A stretch of 15,557 bases of DNA, from the NCBI GenBank assembly GCA_002432095.1, contig DJFQ01000105.1, forward strand, positions 37,650 through 53,206. Direction: 5' to 3'. Origin of the DNA: Marinagarivorans sp. UBA5868. GTDB lineage: Bacteria > Pseudomonadota > Gammaproteobacteria > Pseudomonadales > Cellvibrionaceae. Positions 1-7,776 of the stretch are shown piece by piece. Position numbers and translations under genes: made by a program. The first letter of the stretch is position 1. The number at the start of each line of letters is the position of its first letter. Below the pieces are notes generated by a model that worked only from the letters and a program-made list of their open reading frames with translations, ran no database searches and was not told where the DNA came from.

Positions 1-620
1 GTGAGAAATTCCTGGCCGAGCTTAACGATTTCCGCATTCAACTCCTGAATTCGCCCACGCTCTTGTTCATTTAAACCCACACCGGCAAGTTCAAACCATT
101 GACGGGTCTGCTCTGCGTAGTACCTCTCGGTTCCCTCCAGCGAGTCGATATCCACTTTCATGAGTTTTTTATACAGCGGGCGGGATAAATTAATTTCGCT
201 GTTCAATGCCATTAAGCGCTGTTCACAAACCTCCCCTGCGGCGCGCATAAATTCATTTGGATGTACGTTTGCGTAAAGTCCCGCCCAGCCGGTGGGTTCG
301 TTAATGAGAATTTCCAATTGATTGATGCCGGCTAGAATATCCGTTGGCGTATTTAGTTTGCGGCGTTCGAGAATTTTGAGCGACCGATACGCCTGCTCCC
401 ATGCATCGCTGCAGGACTGCATATAATCTTGAGCATCGGGATCGCTAAAGGTCGGCCACGGGGCGTGATCGTTTTGAGATGTGGCTTTTTTTCCCGCAAT
501 TGAGCTGCAACCGACACCGAGCAGAGAAAGCAGCAAAAAAGAAAAGGTGATGAAGAGGTGGTGCGCGGTGTGGCGATGAGGGGGCAATGATGGTACGGCG
601 TCTTGTGTCGGTTTTATCAT
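1..620 (-). CDS. M3-family metallopeptidase, lipoprotein, N-terminal part (cut by window edge)
   Basis: This is the first ~206 residues of a thimet-oligopeptidase-like (M3) zinc peptidase, which would cut short peptides. The frame is open from an ATG at 620 to the window edge. Residues 22-37 are hydrophobic (HLFITFSFLLLSLLGVG) and followed by Cys38 with a GVGC lipobox-type site, so I infer a lipoprotein facing the periplasm. The stretch TGWAGLYANVHPNEFMRAAGE (split here as TGWAGLYANVHP and NEFMRAAGE) and the later EINLSRPLYKKL and RIQELNAEIVKLGQEF match the helical N-terminal region of M3 enzymes. The catalytic HExxH lies outside the window. An AGAGGG ribosome site 5 bases upstream supports the ATG, although the n-region is rather long for a lipoprotein signal. 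It begins 35 bases after the RimB-RimK stop, so the two are probably co-transcribed. Confidence 0.8.
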   Translation of the reverse strand, partial: MIKPTQDAVPSLPPHRHTAHHLFITFSFLLLSLLGVGCSSIAGKKATSQNDHAPWPTFSDPDAQDYMQSCSDAWEQAYRSLKILERRKLNTPTDILAGINQLEILINEPTGWAGLYANVHPNEFMRAAGEVCEQRLMALNSEINLSRPLYKKLMKVDIDSLEGTERYYAEQTRQWFELAGVGLNEQERGRIQELNAEIVKLGQEFL

Positions 621-655
621 TGCACCCTCTGGAATTATAAATTCACGAAAGTAAG

Positions 656-2059
656 TCAAGTCTCCGTTGCGAGCTTACGCCGCCAGTCCAGCTTCTTTTC
701 AATCGCGCTGATCATCATTCCTGCAATATCACGACCCGTGGCGGTTTCAATGCCTTCGAGACCTGGCGACGAATTCACTTCTAACAGCAGCGGACCTTTT
801 GACGAACGGATGATATCGACGCCCGCGACCAGCAAATCCAGGGTCTTGGCCGCTTTAATTGCCAGCTTGCGTTCATCTGGAGTTATTTTTGTAATGCTGG
901 CGGTGCCGCCCTGGTGAATGTTTGCACGAAACTCACCGGCGGCAGCGGTGCGCTCAATGGAGGCCACCACTTTGCCGTCAATCACGAAGAGGCGCAAGTC
1001 TTTGCCATTTGCTTCTTTCACAAACTCCTGAACCAATAAGTTGGCCTGTAGAGATTTGAACGCATTGATAACGCTCTCTGCCGCCTTGCGTGTTTCCGCT
1101 AGCACGACGCCCCGCCCTTGCGCGCCTTCAAGCAATTTCACAATCAACGGGGCGCCGCCAACCATTTCGATCAAATCCCCCGTGTCGCTGGGGGAGTTAG
1201 CAAATCCGGTCACCGGAATATCCAACCCATTTTTAAGTAACAACTGCAACGAATAAAGTTTGTCCCGCGATTGCGCAATCGCAGACGAGCTGTTCAAAGT
1301 AAAAGTGCCAAGACTTTCAAATTGTCGGGTTAGGGCGCAACCATAAAAGGTCATGCTTGGTCGTATGCGCGGAATAACCGCATCGAGCCCATCCACAATA
1401 TTGCCGCCGCGGTAATGGATTTCCGGTTTTTCGGCATCCATTTTTATATAGCAGTGCTTGATGTTGAGAAAAATCATTTTGTGGCCGCGTTCTTCGCCGG
1501 CCTCGATGATGCGACGATTGCTGTAAAGCGTCGGGTCACTCGCCAGAAGGCCGATGGTAAGACCTTCCTGTTCCGGTGTTTGATAGCTGCCATATAGGTC
1601 TGTAAGTTCGCTATCGTCCGGTGCCCCCTGGAGAAAGCGCTCCTCCGGGTCGACAAGCATGCGCCCCGCCATCGCTTCTCGGCCGAGCAACATTCGGTAA
1701 CCCATCGAATCGCGGTTGGTTAAGGTCAGTTCAATATCGCGTGTTTGTCCACCCAACTGCATGGGCACCTTGATGACCAAGCGCTTTTCACTGTCTCCAC
1801 TGGAGCTGCGCACCGTGCGCCGATCCACCACTGGCGCTTCGCAGCGTGCCACGACCCGGCGGTTATCCTGAAGTGGATGCACCTCAAAGCTCACCCAGTT
1901 GGAGCCGTTGCGTTTAAAGGTCTGAATATTTACGGCGTGAACGCAGGAGGTCTTCGCCCCAGAGTCCACTCGTGCTTTGATGGCGGGGATTCCAAGGGAC
2001 GGAAACGTGCACCATTCTTCACTGCCGATCAATAATTTATCGTTGGCGTACCGCTGCAT
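656..2059 (-). CDS. rimK: RimB-RimK fusion: retropepsin-like protease domain plus ribosomal protein S6 glutamate ligase
   Basis: A 467-residue two-domain protein. Residues ~8-145 match the 'ATP-dependent zinc protease' family (RimB-like, retropepsin-like fold), with the family motif VDSGAKTS at 31-38 and [10 protein letters not shown] at 121-130. Residues ~166-460 align along their whole length with E. coli RimK, the ATP-grasp ligase that adds glutamates to the C-terminus of ribosomal protein S6: TLYS (177-180), VIPRI (228-232), [14 protein letters not shown] (299-312), QGRGVVLAE (314-322), LVQEF (342-346) and the metal-binding [14 protein letters not shown] (425-438). Pseudomonas makes RimB and RimK from separate genes, and RimB has been reported to act on glutamylated S6; here writer and putative eraser are one chain. 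The ATG is preceded by AGAGAGG at 5-base spacing. A short linker (~146-165) joins the domains. Confidence 0.9.
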   Translation of the reverse strand: MQRYANDKLLIGSEEWCTFPSLGIPAIKARVDSGAKTSCVHAVNIQTFKRNGSNWVSFEVHPLQDNRRVVARCEAPVVDRRTVRSSSGDSEKRLVIKVPMQLGGQTRDIELTLTNRDSMGYRMLLGREAMAGRMLVDPEERFLQGAPDDSELTDLYGSYQTPEQEGLTIGLLASDPTLYSNRRIIEAGEERGHKMIFLNIKHCYIKMDAEKPEIHYRGGNIVDGLDAVIPRIRPSMTFYGCALTRQFESLGTFTLNSSSAIAQSRDKLYSLQLLLKNGLDIPVTGFANSPSDTGDLIEMVGGAPLIVKLLEGAQGRGVVLAETRKAAESVINAFKSLQANLLVQEFVKEANGKDLRLFVIDGKVVASIERTAAAGEFRANIHQGGTASITKITPDERKLAIKAAKTLDLLVAGVDIIRSSKGPLLLEVNSSPGLEGIETATGRDIAGMMISAIEKKLDWRRKLATET

Positions 2060-2103
2060 GCCGCCTCTCTGTTGAATATTGGGTCCCGCGGGAGTTGCGG
2101 CGG

Positions 2104-2131
2104 ATTATGCCCCAAAATCTTTATGGAGCAA
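2104..2131 (-). promoter_or_regulatory. Candidate sigma70 promoter for the rimBK fusion and M3 peptidase
   Basis: On the minus strand TTGCTC (-35) and CATAAT (-10) lie 16 bases apart, about 45 bases upstream of the fusion's ATG. It is divergent from the slyD promoter region. This is a prediction from base pattern alone. Confidence 0.45.
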
Positions 2132-2169
2132 GTGTTTTTGCGCTGTAACAAAAGGTGTTTGCTGGTGGA

Positions 2170-2197
2170 TTTCAATATCCCCCGCACTCTCTATAAT
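2170..2197 (+). promoter_or_regulatory. Candidate promoter of slyD
   Basis: A perfect TATAAT (-10) at 2192-2197 lies ~37 bases before the slyD start. Its best -35 match is only TTTCAA at 2170-2175 with a 16-base spacer, so it may be weak or activator-dependent. Confidence 0.4.
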
Positions 2198-2233
2198 GCG
2201 CCGCACCTCGCACGTAAATTTGGAAAGCAACGT

Positions 2234-2719
2234 ATGCAAATAGAAAAAGATAAGGTCGTTTCAATTTTTTACCATCTGCGAGACGCGGGTGGGGAATCTC
2301 TGGAGAACACTCAAGACGGCATTCCTTTGGCTTATCTCCATGGTCACAATAATCTTCTGCCAGCGTTGGAGAAGTCGCTGGAGGGTCGCCAGTTGGGTGA
2401 CAAATTTAGCGTCACATTGGGGCCTGACGACGCCTATGGCCCCGTGCGTGAAGGTGCGACTCAGCGAGTGCCAATCAAACACTTGTTGGGCAATCCTAAG
2501 CGTCTACGACCCGACATGCTGGTGCGAGTACAAACCGATCGCGGGGCGGTTAGCGCCAGGGTTCTTAAGGTTGGTAAATTTATGGTCGATGTTGATCTCA
2601 ACCATCCTTTTGCGGGCAAGACACTGATATTTGATATTGAAGTGACCGCGGTGCGGGACGCGTCATCGGAGGAAATTGCACATGGACACGCGCATGGAGA
2701 AGGCGGCCATCATCATTAA
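2234..2719 (+). CDS. slyD: SlyD-like FKBP-type peptidyl-prolyl cis-trans isomerase
   Basis: A 161-residue cytoplasmic FKBP-type prolyl isomerase and chaperone of the SlyD subfamily. Visible marks are the first FKBP segment (residues 4-35), YLHGHNNLLPALEKSLEG (34-51), the flap boundary GPDDAYGPVREG (63-74), an inserted IF (chaperone) domain at about 72-125, and the closing FKBP strands DLNHPFAGKTLIFDIEV (121-137). The tail HGHAHGEGGHHH is histidine-rich, as in SlyD proteins that bind nickel and other metals, but shorter than E. coli's and without cysteines. The frame is open further upstream (to 2072), but the ATG at 2234 has GGAAAG in front of it and starts where the family starts. It is divergent from rimBK and has no gene partner downstream. 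Confidence 0.9.
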   Translation: MQIEKDKVVSIFYHLRDAGGESLENTQDGIPLAYLHGHNNLLPALEKSLEGRQLGDKFSVTLGPDDAYGPVREGATQRVPIKHLLGNPKRLRPDMLVRVQTDRGAVSARVLKVGKFMVDVDLNHPFAGKTLIFDIEVTAVRDASSEEIAHGHAHGEGGHHH

Positions 2720-2785
2720 ACTCTACTACGGCGGTTCTCGTTATCATGGCTGATATAGCACGGATCAGACGATATGCAAGCCGAA

Positions 2786-2818
2786 CGCGATTTCCCGCCC
2801 ACAGCGGCGGGTGACGCG
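2786..2818. other. GC-rich two-part hairpin downstream of slyD
   Basis: CGCG (2786-2789) and CCCGCC (2794-2799) can pair with GGCGGG (2806-2811) and CGCG (2815-2818), with an ATTT/TGA internal loop and a 6-base apical loop. T-rich sequence follows on the plus strand only after about 10-20 bases, so it is not a classic terminator, but it could end or protect the slyD mRNA. Confidence 0.4.
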
Positions 2819-3137
2819 GATCACATCTTTATCATCTCTTTTTCCCGTTTTTAATAACTACTGGTGCTTTGTGCGTTGGCTATCCAAAACCTGCTTGCGT
2901 GTGAAAGATTTGTGACCGTAAGAATAGTGTGGAGCACAGCGTGAAACTTTTATGCACAAACCCAGGGCATTTCTTATAAGCGCCAAATGTCAACGCTATT
3001 TTACATGTCGCCTCATAAAGCACACTAAGAATCACGTATAACCAATTGATTTTAAAAGACTTAATTTGCAAGATCAAAAAATGATCAATCTAAGGTGGGG
3101 CTAGTAAAACCGGGGGGTAGCCATCATTTCCCCATGA

Positions 3138-3172
3138 CTATCCACCAAGTTATCCACAGGATTTGTGGAAAG
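3138..3172. promoter_or_regulatory. Cluster of DnaA-box-like sites
   Basis: A perfect consensus DnaA box TTATCCACA lies at 3150-3158. It is flanked by CTATCCACC (3138-3146, same orientation, two mismatches) and the inverted TGTGGAAAG (3164-3172, two mismatches). TCCACA and TGTGGA around the GGATT spacer form a perfect inverted pair. The sites are in intergenic DNA near AT-rich runs. DnaA binding is an inference from the motif. Confidence 0.4.
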
Positions 3173-3331
3173 ATTTTTCGGCGATTTCCCTGTAAACCGT
3201 CACATAAATGCAATAGCTTCGAAGCGTTTTTTTAGATCGTTTTCGCATGACCTGAGCAACGCGTATGACGGTTCGCAATCACGTTACAACAGAATCTAAT
3301 GCAAGACGGAGTTCGCTTGTGAGTAACCCGC

Positions 3332-3346
3332 TAGCACCACGACGGT
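3332..3346. other. Small hairpin past the ttcA stop codon
   Basis: GCACC, a 5-base loop and GGTGC lie 15 bases beyond the ttcA stop on the minus strand. No U-run follows, so it is at most a weak 3'-end structure. Confidence 0.25.
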
Positions 3347-3360
3347 GCAGATCTCCCTCG

Positions 3361-4272
3361 TCAACTGACGTCGAGAATATCCAGTACCTGAGTCGAGGGG
3401 GGCTCCTGGATGCGAACAAAACTTCCGCAGGTTTCACCATCGTCGTCGAGAGAATCTGGCAACGGAGCACTGCGATCGAGGGAGAGATTAATGAAGTCGA
3501 ACAATTTTTGGTCGGCAAGTTGAGAGGGTGAAACGCGCTGGAGTGCTGAGAAGATCGTTTCCACTCTTCCTGGGTGTTGCCTGTCCCACCCTTGCAACAT
3601 TTCCTTGATTACCTGCCGCTGCAAGTTGTCCTGCGATCCACATAGATTGCAAGGGATGATGGGAAAGCCTTTTTGCACCGCATATGTCTCTATGTCGGCT
3701 TCGCGGCAGTACGCCATCGGCCGTATTACGATATTGCGCTTATCATCCGCCAGGAGTTTAGGAGGCATGGCCTTCAATCGACCTGCATAGAAAAGGTTGA
3801 GAAACAGGGTTTCTACGATATCGTCCTTGTGATGTCCCAAAGCTACTTTGGTGGCCCCGATCTCTTCTGCAAATCCGTACAGAGTGCCTCGTCTCAGGCG
3901 CGAACACAGTCCGCACGTGGTTTTGCCTTCGGGAATAACGGATTTTACGATGCTGTAGGTATCACGCTCGATGATATGAAACGGTACACCTAAAGCGGTG
4001 AGGTATTCGGGCAGCACATGCTCGGGAAAGCCCGGCTGTTTTTGATCCATATTTACCGCGATCAGCTCAAAATCAATTGGCGCGGTTTTTTGTAGCCCTA
4101 AAAGGATATCGAGCATGGTGTAGGAATCCTTGCCACCGGAGAGGCAGACCATCACCTTGTCTCCCTGCTCGATCATGTTGAAGTCGATGATCGCCTGCCC
4201 CACCTGACGTCTCAGCCGTTTTTGCAGCTTGTTGAATTCGACTTTGTGCTTGCGCTCTGGGCTGAGGACCAT
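3361..4272 (-). CDS. ttcA: tRNA 2-thiocytidine(32) synthetase TtcA
   Basis: A 303-residue cytoplasmic enzyme that thiolates cytidine 32 in certain tRNAs, using ATP and an iron-sulfur cluster. The PP-loop SGGKDS is at residues 45-50. The two CxxC pairs that provide cluster ligands are CGLC (120-123) and CNLC (208-211). [18 protein letters not shown] (145-162) and the [14 protein letters not shown] block (185-198) are typical of TtcA. Length is normal; the acidic C-terminal tail after ~265 is variable. The start at 4272 fits the family and has GAAGG about 10 bases upstream. It is monocistronic, divergent from the PilZ gene, with a good promoter at 4303-4331. Confidence 0.95.
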   Translation of the reverse strand: MVLSPERKHKVEFNKLQKRLRRQVGQAIIDFNMIEQGDKVMVCLSGGKDSYTMLDILLGLQKTAPIDFELIAVNMDQKQPGFPEHVLPEYLTALGVPFHIIERDTYSIVKSVIPEGKTTCGLCSRLRRGTLYGFAEEIGATKVALGHHKDDIVETLFLNLFYAGRLKAMPPKLLADDKRNIVIRPMAYCREADIETYAVQKGFPIIPCNLCGSQDNLQRQVIKEMLQGWDRQHPGRVETIFSALQRVSPSQLADQKLFDFINLSLDRSAPLPDSLDDDGETCGSFVRIQEPPSTQVLDILDVS

Positions 4273-4302
4273 GTTGGACTACCTTCTCGAAGAAACCGGC
4301 GC

Positions 4303-4331
4303 ATTGTACGGATTTCGACCGCGGGAGTGAA
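4303..4331 (-). promoter_or_regulatory. Promoter of ttcA
   Basis: Minus-strand TTCACT (4326-4331) and TACAAT (4303-4308) are separated by 17 bases, with the -10 about 30 bases before the ttcA ATG. Good sigma70 spacing and -10 match. Confidence 0.55.
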
Positions 4332-4524
4332 CGCGAAGGATGCAGCAACGGCAAAGTTTTGCCGCAGCCAGCGGCGGCAATATTCGTAAAAAAACCCAAT
4401 AACGCAATGAAATCCAGAGCTTGCGACTATTCATGAGCTTAGGAACATCCTTTGCACTGTGTCTGCCATCAGCGCCATTTGTCAAAAAATTGCCGTTCGC
4501 CAAACAAATATTACAGAGGAATCT

Positions 4525-5325
4525 ATGCGAGATTGGTTTGTGGGTTGGCAGAAACTGTTCGGCAAAGCCGATCTGAAAACGACCACCGCTACACCCTCGT
4601 CGCCACAGCCCACTCAGCATTGGGAGTTGCCTGGCGCTCCGGCGCTCCGCTGGACCGCTGGGGAAACGCGCGTTTTGCTGAATTGCGAAGAGAGCAAAAC
4701 GATTTGTTCAATTAGCGATCACGCACGCGATACACCTATGCAAACAGTGGTACTCGGTTGTGATCCCTCCGTTCATCAAGTCTTGTTAGACGAATTTTTC
4801 CCCCGGCCAGCGGTTTCTCCATTGGGCGGTCGATTTCAGTTACAGCTTCCCATGGGCGAGGGGTTATTGTTGCTTCAGCTTGTGGTGCGCGATGAAATCG
4901 GCGTGGCAGCCACTCCAGCGTATGTGGCGGAAGTGGTGGATAAATTGGTTGTGAAAGATCGTCGCCAGAACCAGAGACTGCAATTCAGCAGCGCGTCCGC
5001 CCCGCGAATTGATTTGCTCGTGCCTTTTTCACCGCGGTTGAGGGGGCATCTCCTCGATTTGTCCGAAGGTGGATTTGCGATGGTGTATTACGGTGCGACC
5101 AAGCCGAAGCTCTTCACCCGTACTGGCGATTGCCGAATTGATTTTGATAAAAACTTCGTTCTCCGTACCCAGGTCCAGGTTCTGCAGGTTCGACCCCGCC
5201 GTAAGCCTTTTCACCACACGGTGATTCGCGTTCGCTTTAGCGACTTGTCCCCCGCAGAGCGAGATCGCATTGCGACGTTTATTCATGAGTGCATGTCGAG
5301 CGCGGCCAATTTAAGTGCAGCTTGA
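4525..5325 (+). CDS. PilZ-domain protein, probable c-di-GMP receptor
   Basis: A 266-residue soluble protein with a C-terminal PilZ domain (about 144-255). Both halves of the c-di-GMP-binding signature are intact: RRQNQR (R147xxxR151) and DLSEGG (D178, S180, G183). The N-terminal region (about 33-140) is mostly beta-strand-like and could be a YcgR-type N-terminal domain, but I see no decisive motif. There is no signal peptide or membrane span. The frame is open to 4459 upstream, but the ATG at 4525 has AGAGGA four bases before it, so I prefer it. Target unknown: YcgR relatives act on the flagellar motor, others on exopolysaccharide or pili, and no such genes are nearby. bioA follows after 65 bases, on the same strand. 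Confidence 0.8.
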   Translation: MRDWFVGWQKLFGKADLKTTTATPSSPQPTQHWELPGAPALRWTAGETRVLLNCEESKTICSISDHARDTPMQTVVLGCDPSVHQVLLDEFFPRPAVSPLGGRFQLQLPMGEGLLLLQLVVRDEIGVAATPAYVAEVVDKLVVKDRRQNQRLQFSSASAPRIDLLVPFSPRLRGHLLDLSEGGFAMVYYGATKPKLFTRTGDCRIDFDKNFVLRTQVQVLQVRPRRKPFHHTVIRVRFSDLSPAERDRIATFIHECMSSAANLSAA

Positions 5326-5343
5326 CCGTTATAATGGCGACCC

Positions 5344-5359
5344 CGGACGTACGCGTCCG
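5344..5359 (+). other. Hairpin in the bioA leader
   Basis: CGGACG, loop TACG and CGTCCG form a 6-bp GC-rich stem about 30 bases before the bioA start. A TATAAT (5331-5336) sits just before it but lacks a good -35. No U-run follows, so it is not a terminator. A regulatory role is possible but unsupported. Confidence 0.3.
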
Positions 5360-5390
5360 AGGCCCATTCATAACTGGAACCGGCTATCGC

Positions 5391-6686
5391 ATGAATGTTC
5401 TTTCTGGCGAGCAAATTCTCGCCCTTGACCGCAAGCACCTTTGGCACCCCTACGCGTCTCTCGATCCTCAAGCGCCCCTCTATCCTGTTACATCCGCGCA
5501 CGGTTGCGAAATTGTGTTAAACGATGGTCGTCGTTTGGTAGATGGCATGGCGTCCTGGTGGAGTGCCATCCACGGTTACAACCATCCGGATTTAAACCGT
5601 GCCGTCACAGAGCAAATCGGCAAAATGGCGCATGTGATGTTTGGTGGGCTGACCCACGAACCGGCCGTTCGCTTGGCAGAAACTTTGGTCTCGATAACGC
5701 CAGCAGGCCTAGAGCGCGTTTTTCTCGCGGACTCCGGCTCCGTCAGCGTTGAAGTGGCGATCAAAATGGCGCTGCAATATCAATTGTCCCGCGGCAATCC
5801 AACAAAGACGCGCTTGCTGAGCCTGCGCCACGCCTATCATGGCGACACCCTTGGCGCCATGTCGGTCTGTGATCCGGTGACGGGTATGCATCACCTCTTC
5901 CGGTCATTGTTACCCGAACAACTCTTTGTCGAGGCGCCTTCCACCGGCTTTCACCAAGAATGGGATGAGCGCTGTTTGAATGCGTTAAAAGATACGTTTT
6001 ATCGCCATCACAATGAAATCGCCGCATTTATCGTTGAACCCATCGTCCAGGGCGCTGGCGGCATGAGGTTTTATCACCCGGAGTATCTGCGCGCGGCGCG
6101 GGCATTGTGCGATGAATACAATGTGCTGCTAATTGCTGATGAGATCGCCACCGGTTTCGGCCGAACGGGACGTATGTTTGCCTCTCAACACGCGGGAATT
6201 TCACCGGATATTATGTGTGTGGGCAAAGCGCTGACCGGTGGCTACATGACGCTTGCGGCGACCTTATGCAACAACAAAGTAGCAAGCGGTATTTGCGATG
6301 GCGAAGCAGGGCTTTTTATGCACGGCCCGACGTTTATGGGCAATCCCTTGGCGTGCGCGGTGGCAAACGCCAGCATCAATCTATTACAGACGACAAAATG
6401 GCAACACGATGTGCAGTCCATCGAGCGCCAATTAACAAGCGAGCTAGCGCCACTGCGGGATCTATCATCAGTGAAAGATGTTCGTGTGCTCGGCGCCATC
6501 GGAGTGGTGGAGCTGCGTGAACCGGTGGATATGAAAAAAGTCGTGCCGCAACTGGTGGAACTCGGTGTATGGCTCCGGCCCTTCGGCCGTTTGCTCTATA
6601 CCATGCCGCCTTACGTCATCCGCGCGGAACAACTAATCCGCATCACCAGTGCCATGCGCGCCTTATGCGAGAAGCACTGCGCTTAA
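5391..6686 (+). CDS. bioA: Adenosylmethionine-8-amino-7-oxononanoate aminotransferase BioA
   Basis: A 431-residue PLP enzyme that makes 7,8-diaminopelargonate from KAPA with S-adenosylmethionine as amino donor, in biotin synthesis. Recognisable: LWHPYAS (17-23), [16 protein letters not shown] (51-66), FGGLTHEPA (84-92), [10 protein letters not shown] (112-121), [13 protein letters not shown] (147-159), the PLP aspartate in [13 protein letters not shown] (248-260; D250), the Schiff-base lysine K279 in [15 protein letters not shown], and [13 protein letters not shown] (311-323). Length is normal (E. coli about 429). I place the start at 5391 because family members begin there; the frame runs back to 5289 but that would add an unrelated leader overlapping the PilZ gene. 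The ribosome site is weak (GGAACCGG). No other bio gene and no obvious BirA operator are seen. Confidence 0.95.
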   Translation: MNVLSGEQILALDRKHLWHPYASLDPQAPLYPVTSAHGCEIVLNDGRRLVDGMASWWSAIHGYNHPDLNRAVTEQIGKMAHVMFGGLTHEPAVRLAETLVSITPAGLERVFLADSGSVSVEVAIKMALQYQLSRGNPTKTRLLSLRHAYHGDTLGAMSVCDPVTGMHHLFRSLLPEQLFVEAPSTGFHQEWDERCLNALKDTFYRHHNEIAAFIVEPIVQGAGGMRFYHPEYLRAARALCDEYNVLLIADEIATGFGRTGRMFASQHAGISPDIMCVGKALTGGYMTLAATLCNNKVASGICDGEAGLFMHGPTFMGNPLACAVANASINLLQTTKWQHDVQSIERQLTSELAPLRDLSSVKDVRVLGAIGVVELREPVDMKKVVPQLVELGVWLRPFGRLLYTMPPYVIRAEQLIRITSAMRALCEKHCA

Positions 6687-7690
6687 TCCAGCGGATATAA
6701 ACCCACTGCGCGGCGAACCTTGGCCAACAAAGGAGCGGCTTTTGCGCGGGCCTTGGCGGCGCCGGCCTGCAATACCGTTTCGATATCGCCCGGTTTTGCC
6801 AGCAACGCGTCATATCGCTGCCGTGCTTCTGCAAGCTCGGCATTAATCAGCTCGAACAGCTCTTTTTTTGCTTGTCCCCAGCCAATTCCCTCGGCGAATT
6901 TGCGCCGCATATCGGTTGATTGCTCCACAGAGGCAAACGCATTCCATATTTGGAAAACGGTGGATTCGTCAGGATTTTTCGGTTCGCCGGGTTCCAGAAG
7001 ATTGGTTTTGATTTTGTTGATGTGTTTCTGCAGTTGTTTTTCCGCGAGAAACAGGGGAATCGTGTTGTTATAGCTCTTGCTCATTTTGCGACCATCGAGC
7101 CCCTGCAGCACGTCGCCGTTTTCCTGCACTACGGTTTCCGGCAGCACAAAAACTTCGCCAAAGTGATGGTTAAAACGCTGAGCGATATCGCGGGCCATCT
7201 CGAGATGTTGAGTTTGGTCTTTGCCGACCGGTACATGGGTTGCGTTGAACATCAAAATGTCGGCTGCCATTAGCACCGGATACGAAAATAAACCCATGGT
7301 CACGGCATAATCCGGGTCCTGTCCTTCCGCCACGTTAGCGTCAACTGCCGCCTTATAGGCGTGCGCTCGATTCAGCAACCCTTTGGCACTTTGGCAAGTG
7401 AGAATCCAGCACAGCTCGGTGATTTCCGGCACATCGGATTGGCGGTAAAAAATGACCTTATCTGGATCCAGACCCAATGCAAGCCAGGTGGCCGCTATTT
7501 CCTTCGTGGAAAGATGGATGCGCTCAGGGTCATGGCATTTGATCAATGCATGAAGGTCGGCGAGAAAAAAAAATGATTCGACATCGGGATTCCGGCTGGC
7601 TGCGATCGCCGGCCGGATGGCGCCCACATAATTCCCAAGATGCGGAGTTCCGGTGGTGGTAATGCCGGTGAGAAGGCGTTTGCTGGCCAT
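6683..7690 (-). CDS. trpS: Tryptophanyl-tRNA synthetase
   Basis: A 335-residue class I aminoacyl-tRNA synthetase charging tRNA-Trp. The HIGH-like motif is TGTPHLGNY (13-21), the KMSKS loop is [10 protein letters not shown] (200-209), and [22 protein letters not shown] (given as DPDYAVTMG at 125-133 and [11 protein letters not shown] at 136-146) is the conserved tryptophan-site region. Length matches the short E. coli type, not the ~450-residue type found in some Pseudomonas. The frame is open to 7723, but the ATG at 7690 fits the family and has AAGGG nine to ten bases upstream. Convergent with bioA: both stop codons lie within the shared TTAA at 6683-6686. It has its own likely promoter at 7723-7751. 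Confidence 0.95.
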   Translation of the reverse strand: MASKRLLTGITTTGTPHLGNYVGAIRPAIAASRNPDVESFFFLADLHALIKCHDPERIHLSTKEIAATWLALGLDPDKVIFYRQSDVPEITELCWILTCQSAKGLLNRAHAYKAAVDANVAEGQDPDYAVTMGLFSYPVLMAADILMFNATHVPVGKDQTQHLEMARDIAQRFNHHFGEVFVLPETVVQENGDVLQGLDGRKMSKSYNNTIPLFLAEKQLQKHINKIKTNLLEPGEPKNPDESTVFQIWNAFASVEQSTDMRRKFAEGIGWGQAKKELFELINAELAEARQRYDALLAKPGDIETVLQAGAAKARAKAAPLLAKVRRAVGLYPLD

Positions 7691-7722
7691 GGAGAACCCT
7701 TCAGATACGGTAAAAGCCCGCA

Positions 7723-7751
7723 ATCATACAGAGTTCAAACCATGAGGCAAA
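7723..7751 (-). promoter_or_regulatory. Candidate promoter of trpS
   Basis: Minus-strand TTTGCC (7746-7751) and TATGAT (7723-7728) are 17 bases apart, about 33 bases before the trpS ATG and after the stop of the upstream gene. Confidence 0.5.
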
Positions 7752-7776
7752 GTTGGCCGAAACGTCCGCGGATGCC

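Larger units (their letters stand above)
2720..3360. other. Gene-free stretch between slyD and ttcA
   Basis: About 640 bases with no convincing coding sequence on either strand: the longest frames (65 codons on the minus strand at 2880-3077 and the start of an 88-codon plus frame at 3265) lack family resemblance or overlap ttcA. It holds a GC-rich hairpin (2786-2818), T-rich tracts, a cluster of DnaA-box-like sequences (3138-3172), an AT-rich run near 3228-3243 and a small hairpin (3332-3346) just past the ttcA stop. Neither slyD nor ttcA has a canonical intrinsic terminator here. Confidence 0.6.

Noticed and set aside
2072..2233. Longer N-terminus for slyD
   Set aside because: It would include the TATAAT promoter element, and the extra residues do not match SlyD; the ATG at 2234 has a better ribosome site.
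2880..3077. Minus-strand 65-codon frame in the slyD-ttcA gap
   Set aside because: Its translation has no recognisable motif, no good ribosome site was seen, and it could occur by chance in AT-rich DNA.
3265..3531. Plus-strand 88-codon frame overlapping the ttcA 3' end
   Set aside because: More than half is antisense to conserved ttcA codons, there is no ribosome site and the translation looks like no known family.
4279..4620. Minus-strand frame of 113 codons upstream of ttcA
   Set aside because: It overlaps the ttcA promoter and the opposite-strand PilZ start, and shows no family resemblance.
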